Positions 9,053-17,227 of a stretch of DNA of 44,918 nt are shown in pieces. Under the pieces are notes generated by a model, which was not told the DNA's origin, did no database searches, and was given only the letters and a program-made list of their open reading frames with translations. How positions within the stretch are numbered: position 1 is the stretch's first letter; each line of letters opens with the position of its first letter. Both the position numbers and the translations under genes were made by a program. Where the stretch lies: the NCBI GenBank assembly GCA_023251835.1, contig JAHEXZ010000044.1, positions 1-44,918 on the forward strand. Direction: 5' to 3'. The stretch comes from Bacteroidota bacterium. GTDB lineage: Bacteria; Bacteroidota; Bacteroidia; 2-12-FULL-35-15.

Positions 9053-10564
9053 GTGAACTTATTAACTATTGATACTGATAAGCTAATACAACAGCTTACC
9101 TATAATGCGAAAGACCCATTGTTGTTCAACAGTGGGTTTTTCCTGTTTTTTTTCTGTATATTTTTATTGGGGTATCAGTTTTTATACAAACGTAAACTAA
9201 GCAGGGTTATTTATTTTACCATTTTTTCACTTTACTTTTTTTATAAAGCCTGCGGATTTTATTTTTTATTTATCCTGCTATCTGCTATAGTTGATTTTAA
9301 CTTAGCCAATTGGATTTATGCTGCTAAAAATAAAAAACAAAAAAATGCACTGCTTGTTTTCAGTATTGTTATCAATTTAGGGTTGCTCTTTTATTTTAAA
9401 TACACTAATTTTTTTATTGAAATTATTAACGATTTTAAGCTTGGTAATATAAAACCCTTAAATCTTATTTTACCTATTGGTATATCCTTCTATACTTTTG
9501 AAAATTTAAGCTATACCATTGATGTTTATCGTGGTAAATTCAAGCCGGTACAGAGCTTTTTAGACTATTGTTTTTTTCTTTCCTTTTTTCCAAAATTAGT
9601 GATGGGGCCTATTGTAAGGGCCTCGGATTTTATTCCGCAAATCCGTAAAGATATTTTTATAGGTAGTGAAGATATTTCAAAGGGTCTGTATTTAATAGTA
9701 GCCGGGCTTTTTAAGAAGGTAATCATCTCAGATTATATTTATGTAAACTATGTTCAATACATTTTTGATGACCCTTCACGTCACTCGGGCATAGAATGTT
9801 TATTAGGAGTGTATGGTTATGCCATGGTTATTTATTGTGATTTTTCAGGTTATTCCGATATGGCTATTGGTATGGCCAAATGGATGGGTTTTACCCTGAA
9901 TGAAAATTTTGATTCTCCTTATCAATCCAGCAGCATTACGGAATTCTGGCGCAGGTGGCATATTTCTCTGTCATCCTGGCTAAAAGATTATTTATACATA
10001 TCGCTGGGAGGCAACAGGGCCGGAAAAGTTCGTCAGTATATCAATTTAATGATTACAATGCTTCTGGGGGGCTTATGGCATGGGGCATCTTTTAATTTTA
10101 TTGTCTGGGGCGGGATGCATGGGCTGGCATTAGCTTTTGATAAGTTAAGAATGTCTTTAGTTTCTAAATATAATTCTTTTCATGAAAAAACTTTCGGACG
10201 GGTTGTTAGTTCTAAACTGGTTCATGTTTTAGGTGTTATACTTACTTTCCATTTTGTATGCTTCTGCTGGATTTTCTTTAAAGCTTCTACTTTCCGGGAT
10301 GCGGGGATTATCATTAATCAAATCTTTACTAACTTTAATTTAGAGGCGTTTACTCCTCTGTTATCGGCTTATGGAAGTGTGTTTGCTGTAATGTTGCTGG
10401 GTTATATACTACATTTTATTCCCAAATCGTATGAATATTTTTCAGTAAATGTCTTATCTAAAGCAACCCTTGCCGGACGTATTGCTATTCTTTTAATTTT
10501 TATCTGGTTGGTAATTCAGGTGAAACAAGCCGACCAGGTGATGCCAATTTATTTACAATTTTAA
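9053..10564 (+). CDS. MBOAT-family O-acyltransferase (AlgI/PatA-like)
   Basis: A 503-residue polytopic membrane protein that probably transfers acyl (often acetyl) groups to an extracytoplasmic polysaccharide or other acceptor. Many hydrophobic segments are visible from residue 24 onward. The diagnostic block is EFWRRWHISLSSWLKDYLYI followed by LLGGLWHGAS with the presumed catalytic His343, and then FIVWGGMHG. The start is GTG; the only nearby upstream ATG (9026) runs into a stop after seven codons. In many genomes AlgI-like genes sit next to a secreted SGNH/AlgJ-like partner or a polysaccharide locus; none is present here, so the acceptor cannot be inferred. Confidence 0.93.
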   Translation: MNLLTIDTDKLIQQLTYNAKDPLLFNSGFFLFFFCIFLLGYQFLYKRKLSRVIYFTIFSLYFFYKACGFYFLFILLSAIVDFNLANWIYAAKNKKQKNALLVFSIVINLGLLFYFKYTNFFIEIINDFKLGNIKPLNLILPIGISFYTFENLSYTIDVYRGKFKPVQSFLDYCFFLSFFPKLVMGPIVRASDFIPQIRKDIFIGSEDISKGLYLIVAGLFKKVIISDYIYVNYVQYIFDDPSRHSGIECLLGVYGYAMVIYCDFSGYSDMAIGMAKWMGFTLNENFDSPYQSSSITEFWRRWHISLSSWLKDYLYISLGGNRAGKVRQYINLMITMLLGGLWHGASFNFIVWGGMHGLALAFDKLRMSLVSKYNSFHEKTFGRVVSSKLVHVLGVILTFHFVCFCWIFFKASTFRDAGIIINQIFTNFNLEAFTPLLSAYGSVFAVMLLGYILHFIPKSYEYFSVNVLSKATLAGRIAILLIFIWLVIQVKQADQVMPIYLQF

Positions 10565-10596
10565 TTTAATTCATTAAATTTGTTTATGGAGTATTT

Positions 10597-10695
10597 ATGG
10601 AAATATTTGAATGGTTGGAGAAAACCAACAAGTTTATTTATGAAATGCAAAGGCCAGAGGAAAGAGAGAGGATGAAGAAGGCGAAGAATTTTTAA
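10597..10695 (+). CDS. Possible 32-residue small protein
   Basis: A short ATG frame, 32 bp after the acyltransferase stop codon, encodes a highly charged peptide beginning MEIFEWLEKTNKFIYEMQ and ending in a Lys-rich tail. Nothing in it is recognised. Its position right after the acyltransferase and its amphipathic composition make it worth recording, but a frame this short is easily chance. Confidence 0.25.
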   Translation: MEIFEWLEKTNKFIYEMQRPEERERMKKAKNF

Positions 10696-10780
10696 ATTTT
10701 AAGCCTTCGGGGATTTACCCAATGTTAAAATCTAATAAAGAAAATTGGGGAAAAGTTATACACCATATAATTTTAAAAAA

Positions 10781-13700
10781 GTGTTTATCCGCCTTAAAAT
10801 ACTAACACTCATAACTCTTTATGTAGTATACCTTAGTATCAGGAGCGCTTCTGCCCAAGTAACAATCACCTCTCCTTCACTAACAGTTACAGCTTGTACT
10901 ACATTCCCAACAAACCCTGGTACGCTAGGAGACATTGTTATTGCTGAAAGTACCCCAAATGATATTTCCGGGTCAGGAACTCTTATTCTAAGCACCCCGC
11001 CCACTTTCCAATTTACAGGAGGAGGCAATGCCTCTGCTTCAAGTTCTGATATCACTAACCTTTCACTTTCCTATACAAGTAGCACTACCCTTACGCTTTC
11101 ATTTACTGTGTCGGATAGCATTCAATTGGATACAATACGATTAAGTGGAATCGGAATCAGGGGAATAATAATTGCCACCTCTGCCAGTAATATGATAAGA
11201 AGCGGAGGAACATCCATAATAAAAGGAGATAGCATTGGCAGTGTTTATGCAATACTCACCTCAACAGATGCTCCTTATCTGACCAGCAGTTCAACTCCTC
11301 CCGCTATATGCAGTGGTGATACTTTCAACTATATACCCACAAGCTCATTAACCGGAACACTATTCGGTTGGTCCAGAACATCAGTAACCGGCATCAGCAA
11401 TACATCCAACACAGGCATTGATAATCCGTCAGAAACATTAGTTGATACTGTTCCTAATTCAACAAATGTTACTTATGAATACACGCTTTCTGCCAATGGA
11501 TGCACTAACCCAACAACGTTCAGTGTTATCGTTACTGTAAACCCACTACCCGTATTGACAAGTACCTTAACGCCACCATCAATTTGCAGTGGCACTACGT
11601 TTACATATTTGCCTTTAAGTACAACAACAGGTACTTCATTTTCCTGGACAAGGTTAGCTATCACAGGCATTAGCAATTTTGTCTCAAATGGTAACGATGA
11701 TCCAAATGAAATTTTAACTGATACAACAACTTCCCCTGTAAATGTTACTTATATATATAGCTTAAGTGCCAACGGTTGTATCAATCCCACACCCGACAGT
11801 GTAGTAGTTGCTGTAAATCCTGCTCCTGTTATGACAAGCGCAAACACAACAACTATTTGTAATGACGATACACTAAATATACCATTAACGAGCAGCATTA
11901 GTTCCTCTTATCTATGGATAGCAAATGACAATACAAATATAACCGGTGAGAGTCTTAGCAATCAAACTACTGACACGATTAATAATACACTAATAAATAA
12001 TGCTTCGTCTGTTCAAACAGTAAATTATACAATAACACCAACATCCATAGCTGCAAATTGTACCGGCTCATCACAAATTATTGGAGTTAACATACTACCA
12101 ACTCCCACAGTATCAACTAATGATTCAGTTGTAATGTGTAGCGGCAATGCATTAGAGATTCCTCTGACAAGTAATGTTTCCTCTGCTTACATCTGGATTG
12201 CTTCTGATAATGCAAATACAACCGGTGAAAGTGTTACAACAGAGATAACAGATACTATAAAGAATACAATCATCAATACCACAGCAACTATACAAACAGT
12301 AATCTACACAGCTACGCCTGTTTCATTAACCAATAATTGTGCTGGCACTCCCAAAACAATAATCGTAATTGTTCACCCAGCACCAGTCTTAAGTAGTGGC
12401 AATGTTGCAACCATCTGTAGTGGAAGTAAAGCTAATATCCCCTTAACAACCAATATAGCTTCTACTTACACATGGATAGCTTCCGACAATTTGAATACAA
12501 CAGGAGAAAGTACCACAATTAAAACAGCAGATACAATAAATGATTTTATAACCACTAATGCCCTTTCAGTACAAACCATCACCTATACAGTAACGCCTAT
12601 ATCTATTTCAGAAAGCTGTATTGGCGGTACACAAACTGTGGATTTAACTGTAAACCCCAGCCCTGTTTCCGATGCAGGGAATGATTTAACTTTATGTTCC
12701 GGAACTACAGACAGCATAGGTAGTGCAATGGTTGCTGGTTATGCTTATTCATGGAGTCCGACCACAGGCTTAAGTGATTCCACTGCTTCTAACCCGATAA
12801 ATACAACTACTAACAATACAAACAGCCCAATTGTTACCAATTACATTCTTACTACTACAAGTACAGCAACAGGCTGTCAGTCAGCAGACAGTGTGGCGGT
12901 AACAGTTAATTCACAACCGGTGTTGGCTATTACTTATCCTGCTCCTGTGTGTTTCCCCAATACAATAGACATAACCGATTCTTTAATAACAGCGGGAAGC
13001 ACCGGAAATGGCATATTCAGTTATTGGACAAATATGGGAGGAACAGACACATTACAAACACCTGATGCCATTTCAACAACCGATACAAGTTATATCAAGC
13101 TAACTGGCCCTGGTGGCTGCTATGATATTGATTCTGTAGTTAGCATAATAAACCCTCTACCTGCATCAAATGCAGGTAACAACCTGAGCATCTGCTCGGG
13201 AATTATTGATAGCATTGGTTCTTTTGTAACATCCGGCTATACTTATTCCTGGAGCCCGGGAACAGGGCTAAGCGATTCTACAATTGCAAATCCGCAAATT
13301 ACAACATTAAACAGCACAAGCAATCCGATTGTAACCAGCTATATACTCACTACTACTATTACAACAACGGGGTGTCATTCAAAAGATAGTGTGCTTGTTG
13401 CTGTTAATCCCCAACCTGTACTAACTATTACAAACCCTGCTCCGGCATGTTACTCAGACTCTATCGATCTAACAGCTCCTTCAATAACAGATGGAAGCAC
13501 AGGAGGTGGGGCATTTAGTTATTGGACAAATACTGCTGCTACCGATGTTTTACAATTTCCAAATGCCGTTGCAGAAAGTGACACCAATTATATCAAAGTA
13601 ACTGCAACGGGTGGATGTACTGATATTCAGCCTGTAATCACCATCATCAATCCTTTGCCATTGGTAAGTTTTACAGGACTTAATTACAGCAATTGCTATA

Positions 13701-14764
13701 ACTCTCCTCCACAAACAATGACAGGCTCCCCACCGGGAGGTTTTTTCAGTGGTAACGGGGTTGTTGGAGATACATTTACTGCCTCTATTGCCGGAAGTGG
13801 CGTACAGCCTGTCACATATACTTATATAGATACCAATGGCTGCTCCCGGTCTGCAAGTCAGTTTATAGAAATTCTGCCGCTATCTAATATTACTCCTGAA
13901 ATATGTATGGTTAGTGTTGATAGCGGCTCTAACCATAATATTATTTACTGGGATAAAACTTCTTTTCCTAATGCAGATTCTTTTATTGTTTACCGTGAAA
14001 TCATGCCAGATTCTTTTGCCAGGATCGGTGCTGTTCTAAGAAGTGCATTAAGCCACTTTACAGACACTGTTCATCAGCAATACTTCCCTTATACAGGGGA
14101 TCCTAACATTGGCGAACATCGTTATAAACTGCAAATAAGAGATACATGCGGAACATATACATCATTGAGCACCTACCAGAAAACTATTTATTTAACCCAC
14201 ACTGAAGGAACATTCAGCTGGACTCAGTATCAAATTGAAAATCAACCAACACCTGTTTCCGGGCTTTCATCCTATATACTTTTGAGAGATGCAAATAGTA
14301 CAGGTAGCTGGGATGTAATTGCAAGTGTTTCGAGTGTGCAATTGTCTGTCACAGACCCTGATTATGCAGCTTACCCCAATGGCAGATGGCGTATAGAAAC
14401 CTTATGGAATATTAGTTGTACACCATCAGGTGCCATTACTACAACCCGCTCTAACATGATAACTTTATCAACAATTGGAATCATTGATGCCGATAAATTG
14501 GGTATGCCGCTTTCTATTTATCCGAATCCTTATTCACAGAGCACAACCATAAAATATATATTGAATAAAGAATCAAATGTATTTATAGAAGTATACAATT
14601 CTATAGGTCAGAAAATAAGAACACTTGTTAACACCGCTCAAACTGCCGGAGAATATAACTACCAGTTTAGTGCAAAAGAATCAGGCTATAGCGGAGGAAT
14701 CTATTTTGTAAAAATCAGTATAAACGGAAAGACTACTATAAAAAGAATTGTGGAAACTGAATAG
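10781..14764 (+). CDS. Large secreted T9SS cargo with repeated PKD-like domains and type A sorting domain
   Basis: The open frame begins at a TTG at 10745, but the GTG at 10781 puts a normal signal peptide (VFIRLKILTLITLYVVYL..., cut after SASA before QVTI) at the N terminus, so I prefer it. An N-terminal beta domain (TLGDIVIAE, GTLILSTPPTFQF) is followed by repeated Ig/PKD-like units, several opening with a PVLTS or PAPV phrase and an ICSG motif. Two long units repeat the phrase YSWSPTTGLSDSTASNP. The end (SIYPNPYSQSTTIKYIL, then YNSIGQKIRTL, GGIYFVKI and a Lys-rich tail) is a typical type A T9SS C-terminal sorting domain. Probable role: cell-surface or released adhesin-like protein. No enzyme domain is visible. 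Confidence 0.9.
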   Translation: MFIRLKILTLITLYVVYLSIRSASAQVTITSPSLTVTACTTFPTNPGTLGDIVIAESTPNDISGSGTLILSTPPTFQFTGGGNASASSSDITNLSLSYTSSTTLTLSFTVSDSIQLDTIRLSGIGIRGIIIATSASNMIRSGGTSIIKGDSIGSVYAILTSTDAPYLTSSSTPPAICSGDTFNYIPTSSLTGTLFGWSRTSVTGISNTSNTGIDNPSETLVDTVPNSTNVTYEYTLSANGCTNPTTFSVIVTVNPLPVLTSTLTPPSICSGTTFTYLPLSTTTGTSFSWTRLAITGISNFVSNGNDDPNEILTDTTTSPVNVTYIYSLSANGCINPTPDSVVVAVNPAPVMTSANTTTICNDDTLNIPLTSSISSSYLWIANDNTNITGESLSNQTTDTINNTLINNASSVQTVNYTITPTSIAANCTGSSQIIGVNILPTPTVSTNDSVVMCSGNALEIPLTSNVSSAYIWIASDNANTTGESVTTEITDTIKNTIINTTATIQTVIYTATPVSLTNNCAGTPKTIIVIVHPAPVLSSGNVATICSGSKANIPLTTNIASTYTWIASDNLNTTGESTTIKTADTINDFITTNALSVQTITYTVTPISISESCIGGTQTVDLTVNPSPVSDAGNDLTLCSGTTDSIGSAMVAGYAYSWSPTTGLSDSTASNPINTTTNNTNSPIVTNYILTTTSTATGCQSADSVAVTVNSQPVLAITYPAPVCFPNTIDITDSLITAGSTGNGIFSYWTNMGGTDTLQTPDAISTTDTSYIKLTGPGGCYDIDSVVSIINPLPASNAGNNLSICSGIIDSIGSFVTSGYTYSWSPGTGLSDSTIANPQITTLNSTSNPIVTSYILTTTITTTGCHSKDSVLVAVNPQPVLTITNPAPACYSDSIDLTAPSITDGSTGGGAFSYWTNTAATDVLQFPNAVAESDTNYIKVTATGGCTDIQPVITIINPLPLVSFTGLNYSNCYNSPPQTMTGSPPGGFFSGNGVVGDTFTASIAGSGVQPVTYTYIDTNGCSRSASQFIEILPLSNITPEICMVSVDSGSNHNIIYWDKTSFPNADSFIVYREIMPDSFARIGAVLRSALSHFTDTVHQQYFPYTGDPNIGEHRYKLQIRDTCGTYTSLSTYQKTIYLTHTEGTFSWTQYQIENQPTPVSGLSSYILLRDANSTGSWDVIASVSSVQLSVTDPDYAAYPNGRWRIETLWNISCTPSGAITTTRSNMITLSTIGIIDADKLGMPLSIYPNPYSQSTTIKYILNKESNVFIEVYNSIGQKIRTLVNTAQTAGEYNYQFSAKESGYSGGIYFVKISINGKTTIKRIVETE

Positions 14765-14776
14765 AATTTGTTATTC

Positions 14777-14809
14777 TATACTGAATCTTACCGGGTTTGC
14801 AAAAGTATA
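14777..14809 (+). repeat. TATACTGA-family repeat, short copy 2
   Basis: TATACTGAATCTTACCGGGT followed by TTGCAAAAGTATA. The first half matches the start of the copy at 20442 and the end keeps the AGTATA terminus. It begins 12 bases beyond the preceding stop codon. Confidence 0.65.
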
Positions 14810-14937
14810 AATTGCTAAAAAAGACCTTTTTTTATTTGGGAACAGTCGTCTAAAAAGTTAACCTCGCATTGCGGATTTTGAAAGACAACTAATCGCATAT
14901 AATGTTTCAGGCATAAGGCTTTCAACACTTATGAAAA

Positions 14938-15273
14938 TTATTCAGCAAGGACCAAAATCATATCGAACCCTCCCATTCTCGTTCTGATCCATTGATAGGC
15001 GTATCGTTGGTCAATTCCCAATTGCATCAGGTTTTTCCTTTTCCTTTCGGGTTTCTTCCAATGATGCCAAATACAATAGCGCAAGCGGTTGCGCAGCCAA
15101 CTATCGAGGTCTTTGAGTTTGCCTTGAATGCTTCCCATTCGGAAATAATTCAGCCATCCTCTTTGTATTGCTTTCAATTGGGTAATGCGCTCACTCAGGC
15201 TGCTTGGAGTGGTTTTACGAGTTATACGTTTGAGTTTTTCTTTCAAGCCTTTCCAGCTTTTGTCCGACACCAC
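14938..15273 (-). pseudogene. Group II intron maturase C-terminal remnant
   Basis: 111 residues matching the maturase-specific (GIIM, domain X) region of group II intron-encoded proteins: VSDKSWKGLKEKLKRITRKT, then ERITQLKAIQRGWLNYFRMG, then LDSWLRNRLRYCIWHHWKKP and QWIRTRMGG. The whole reverse transcriptase part is missing. After RTRMGG the normal family ending (like WAVAQSPILGTT) is replaced by FDMILVLAE and a stop, so the 3' end is also rearranged. The frame stays open upstream to about 15324 through a TATACTGA-family repeat, reading QPKYQLVV. The remnant is thus fused to, or broken within, that repeat. It cannot encode an active reverse transcriptase. Confidence 0.85.
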
Positions 15274-15280
15274 CAGTTGA

Positions 15281-15332
15281 TACTTCGGCTGAATGAGTTT
15301 GCAAAAATCATCAAACTCATTCGCTCAGTATA
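15281..15332 (-). repeat. TATACTGA-family repeat, copy 3, joined to the maturase remnant
   Basis: On the minus strand it reads TATACTGAGCGAATGAGTTT, a short spacer, then GCAAACTCATTCAGCCGAAG and TA. These are the same left and right ends as the copy at 20634-20704. The two GAATGAGTTTG/CAAACTCATTC arms form a hairpin. The maturase frame starts immediately beyond its right end. Confidence 0.75.
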
Positions 15333-15418
15333 ATTCAAAACATGTTGTAAATCATAATTTTTTAACAGACTATGATACTACCTTTACCTTGTAGAGAACC
15401 CAATACCTCACATTTTCC

Positions 15419-16882
15419 TTGAGTTTAAAGCAATATAAACCATTATTTTCACTCGCTTTAATAGCATCAATATTCTATTCCTGCCGGAAAGATAAAGGAA
15501 TACCTGCTTACAATGGATATCCTGAAGAAGTAGGTGCCGTCATAACTAATCGCTGCGCTACAGATGGTTGCCATAATACAACAAGTGCAGGCGCTTGTGC
15601 CGGGCTTGATTTATCCTCCTGGGAAACCTTATTCAAAGGAACCAGAAATAATTCAGCAATTATACCTTACAGAGCCGATCTAAGTTTTTTGTTGTTCTCT
15701 GTGAATACATTCAATGATTTAGGCCCTCAGTTATACCCTACCATGCCATTAAATAAAACAGCACTGGGCAAAGATGAAGTTGTTACCATCAGGAACTGGA
15801 TAAATTCAGGTGCTCCAAACAATGCTGGTTTTGTAAAATTTTCTGATAACATCAATCAAACAAAAATATATATAGCTAATCAGGGATGCGATTTAATTAC
15901 TGTTTTTGACTCTGAAACAAAATTAATCATGAGAGCTTTTGATGTTGGCAACAGCTCAGGCACAGAAGCTCCACATGATATGATGGTTTCGCCCGATGGG
16001 CAATATATTTATGTATCATTCTTCGCAGGTAATCTCTTCCAAAAATACAAAACAACAGATCACTCTAAAGTAAGTGAATTATCCTTACCTGATTTAAGCT
16101 GGCATACAATGGATATATCAGGAGATTCAAAAATTGCAATTACAACACATCTTGATGCAAATGGCAAAGTGTCGTTAATTAACCTGAATACTATGCAGGT
16201 AATTATAACCTATCAGGGAGGGGCGCTTTTTACTTACCCCCATGGCTGTGCCTTAAATTATGATGGAAGCATGGCTTATATTACTGCACAGCAGGGAAAT
16301 TTTATTTACAAAGTTAATCTCTCAGATCCGGATAACCCGGACATTAGCGAAATATCGTTGCAGCCAGGACAAACCCCTTCCACCATAGGTGTATACAAAC
16401 CTTATACAGTGGATTATTTCCCCGACTATTCAAAATATGCCGTTACCTGCCAGGGCACCAATGAACTACGAATATTTAACGCCTCAAACGATAGTCTTCT
16501 AACCGTTGTTGCAACGTCAGGCGTTCCTCAGTTGATGGCTTTTTCAGAAAAATACCCTTATCTGTTTGTTAGTTGTATGGAAGATTCTGCAAATACACAA
16601 ACAACAAGCAATGTTGATATAATAGATTACACTACCTGCCAGCTTGTCTCATCTGTTTTTACAGGATACCAGCCAAGAGGAATAACTGTTGACGATGCCG
16701 GTGACTGTGTATGGGTAGCCAACAGAAATATCTCTGCTGTTGGCTGGGCTCCGCACCACACCACAGCCTGCCAGGGAAGAAATGGTTACATTACCATTAT
16801 TGACATGAAAACATTAAATCTTATACCCAATTGGAAAGCCGAAGTATCTGTTGATCCATATTGTATCTCCATACGTAAATAA
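15419..16882 (+). CDS. Lipoprotein with cytochrome-c-like domain and YncE-type beta-propeller
   Basis: 487 residues starting at TTG. The N terminus (LFSLALIASIFYSC) is a lipoprotein signal with Cys21 or so as the lipid site. Residues about 38-115 resemble a small cytochrome c: a CATDGCH heme-attachment-like motif with four residues between the cysteines, a PTMPL segment that could supply the axial Met, and ending ...TIRNWINSGAPN. The rest is a seven-bladed-propeller-like region with YncE phrases such as IYIANQGCDLITVFDSETK, MMVSPDGQYIYVSF and GITVDDAGDCVWVANR. Likely an envelope-anchored protein with an electron-transfer or ligand-binding role. Heme loading is inference; the CX4CH spacing is non-standard. 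Confidence 0.85.
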   Translation: MSLKQYKPLFSLALIASIFYSCRKDKGIPAYNGYPEEVGAVITNRCATDGCHNTTSAGACAGLDLSSWETLFKGTRNNSAIIPYRADLSFLLFSVNTFNDLGPQLYPTMPLNKTALGKDEVVTIRNWINSGAPNNAGFVKFSDNINQTKIYIANQGCDLITVFDSETKLIMRAFDVGNSSGTEAPHDMMVSPDGQYIYVSFFAGNLFQKYKTTDHSKVSELSLPDLSWHTMDISGDSKIAITTHLDANGKVSLINLNTMQVIITYQGGALFTYPHGCALNYDGSMAYITAQQGNFIYKVNLSDPDNPDISEISLQPGQTPSTIGVYKPYTVDYFPDYSKYAVTCQGTNELRIFNASNDSLLTVVATSGVPQLMAFSEKYPYLFVSCMEDSANTQTTSNVDIIDYTTCQLVSSVFTGYQPRGITVDDAGDCVWVANRNISAVGWAPHHTTACQGRNGYITIIDMKTLNLIPNWKAEVSVDPYCISIRK

Positions 16883-16943
16883 TACAACCGGAAAATTCAA
16901 AAAACTGTATGATTTGTATCATAGTCTGTGAATAGCAACTACA

Positions 16944-17227
16944 TAACTTCGCAATGATATAGGGTATTCTAATCTTTTTTATTTTTCCCCTGTAAAAAAC
17001 TTTATTATGAAAGCCAGCTCAGAACACACTTTTCACATTCCTGTAATGGAATTAGGATTAATTAGGATATACTATTGATATTTATTGGCAGTTATTGTGT
17101 AACTTCGTAGTTGATAATAGGAAATTCTAATCTTTTTTATTTTTCCCATTTAAAAATTTCATTATGAAAAACGGTTCAGAACATACTTTTCACATTCCTG
17201 TAATGGGATTAGGATATACTATTGATA
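16944..17227 (+). repeat. Tandem duplication of a gene leader and N-terminal coding segment
   Basis: Bases 16944-17080 and 17100-17227 are diverged copies. Both run from TAACTTCG through the shared TTCTAATCTTTTTTATTTTT, the ATG, and codons for SEHTFHIPVM to GGATATACTATTGATA. The second copy is the real start of the 604-residue gene; the first is broken (see 17007-17078). Confidence 0.85.
17007..17078 (+). pseudogene. Broken duplicate of the 604-residue gene's 5' end
   Basis: A 23-codon frame beginning MKASSEHTFHIPVMELG, against MKNGSEHTFHIPVMGLG in the intact gene. A 10-base local repeat (ATTAGGATTAATTAGGATA instead of ATTAGGATA) shifts the frame and leads to a stop. It could be a relic of a tandem gene copy, or could act as a short upstream frame in the leader of the downstream gene. 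Confidence 0.7.
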
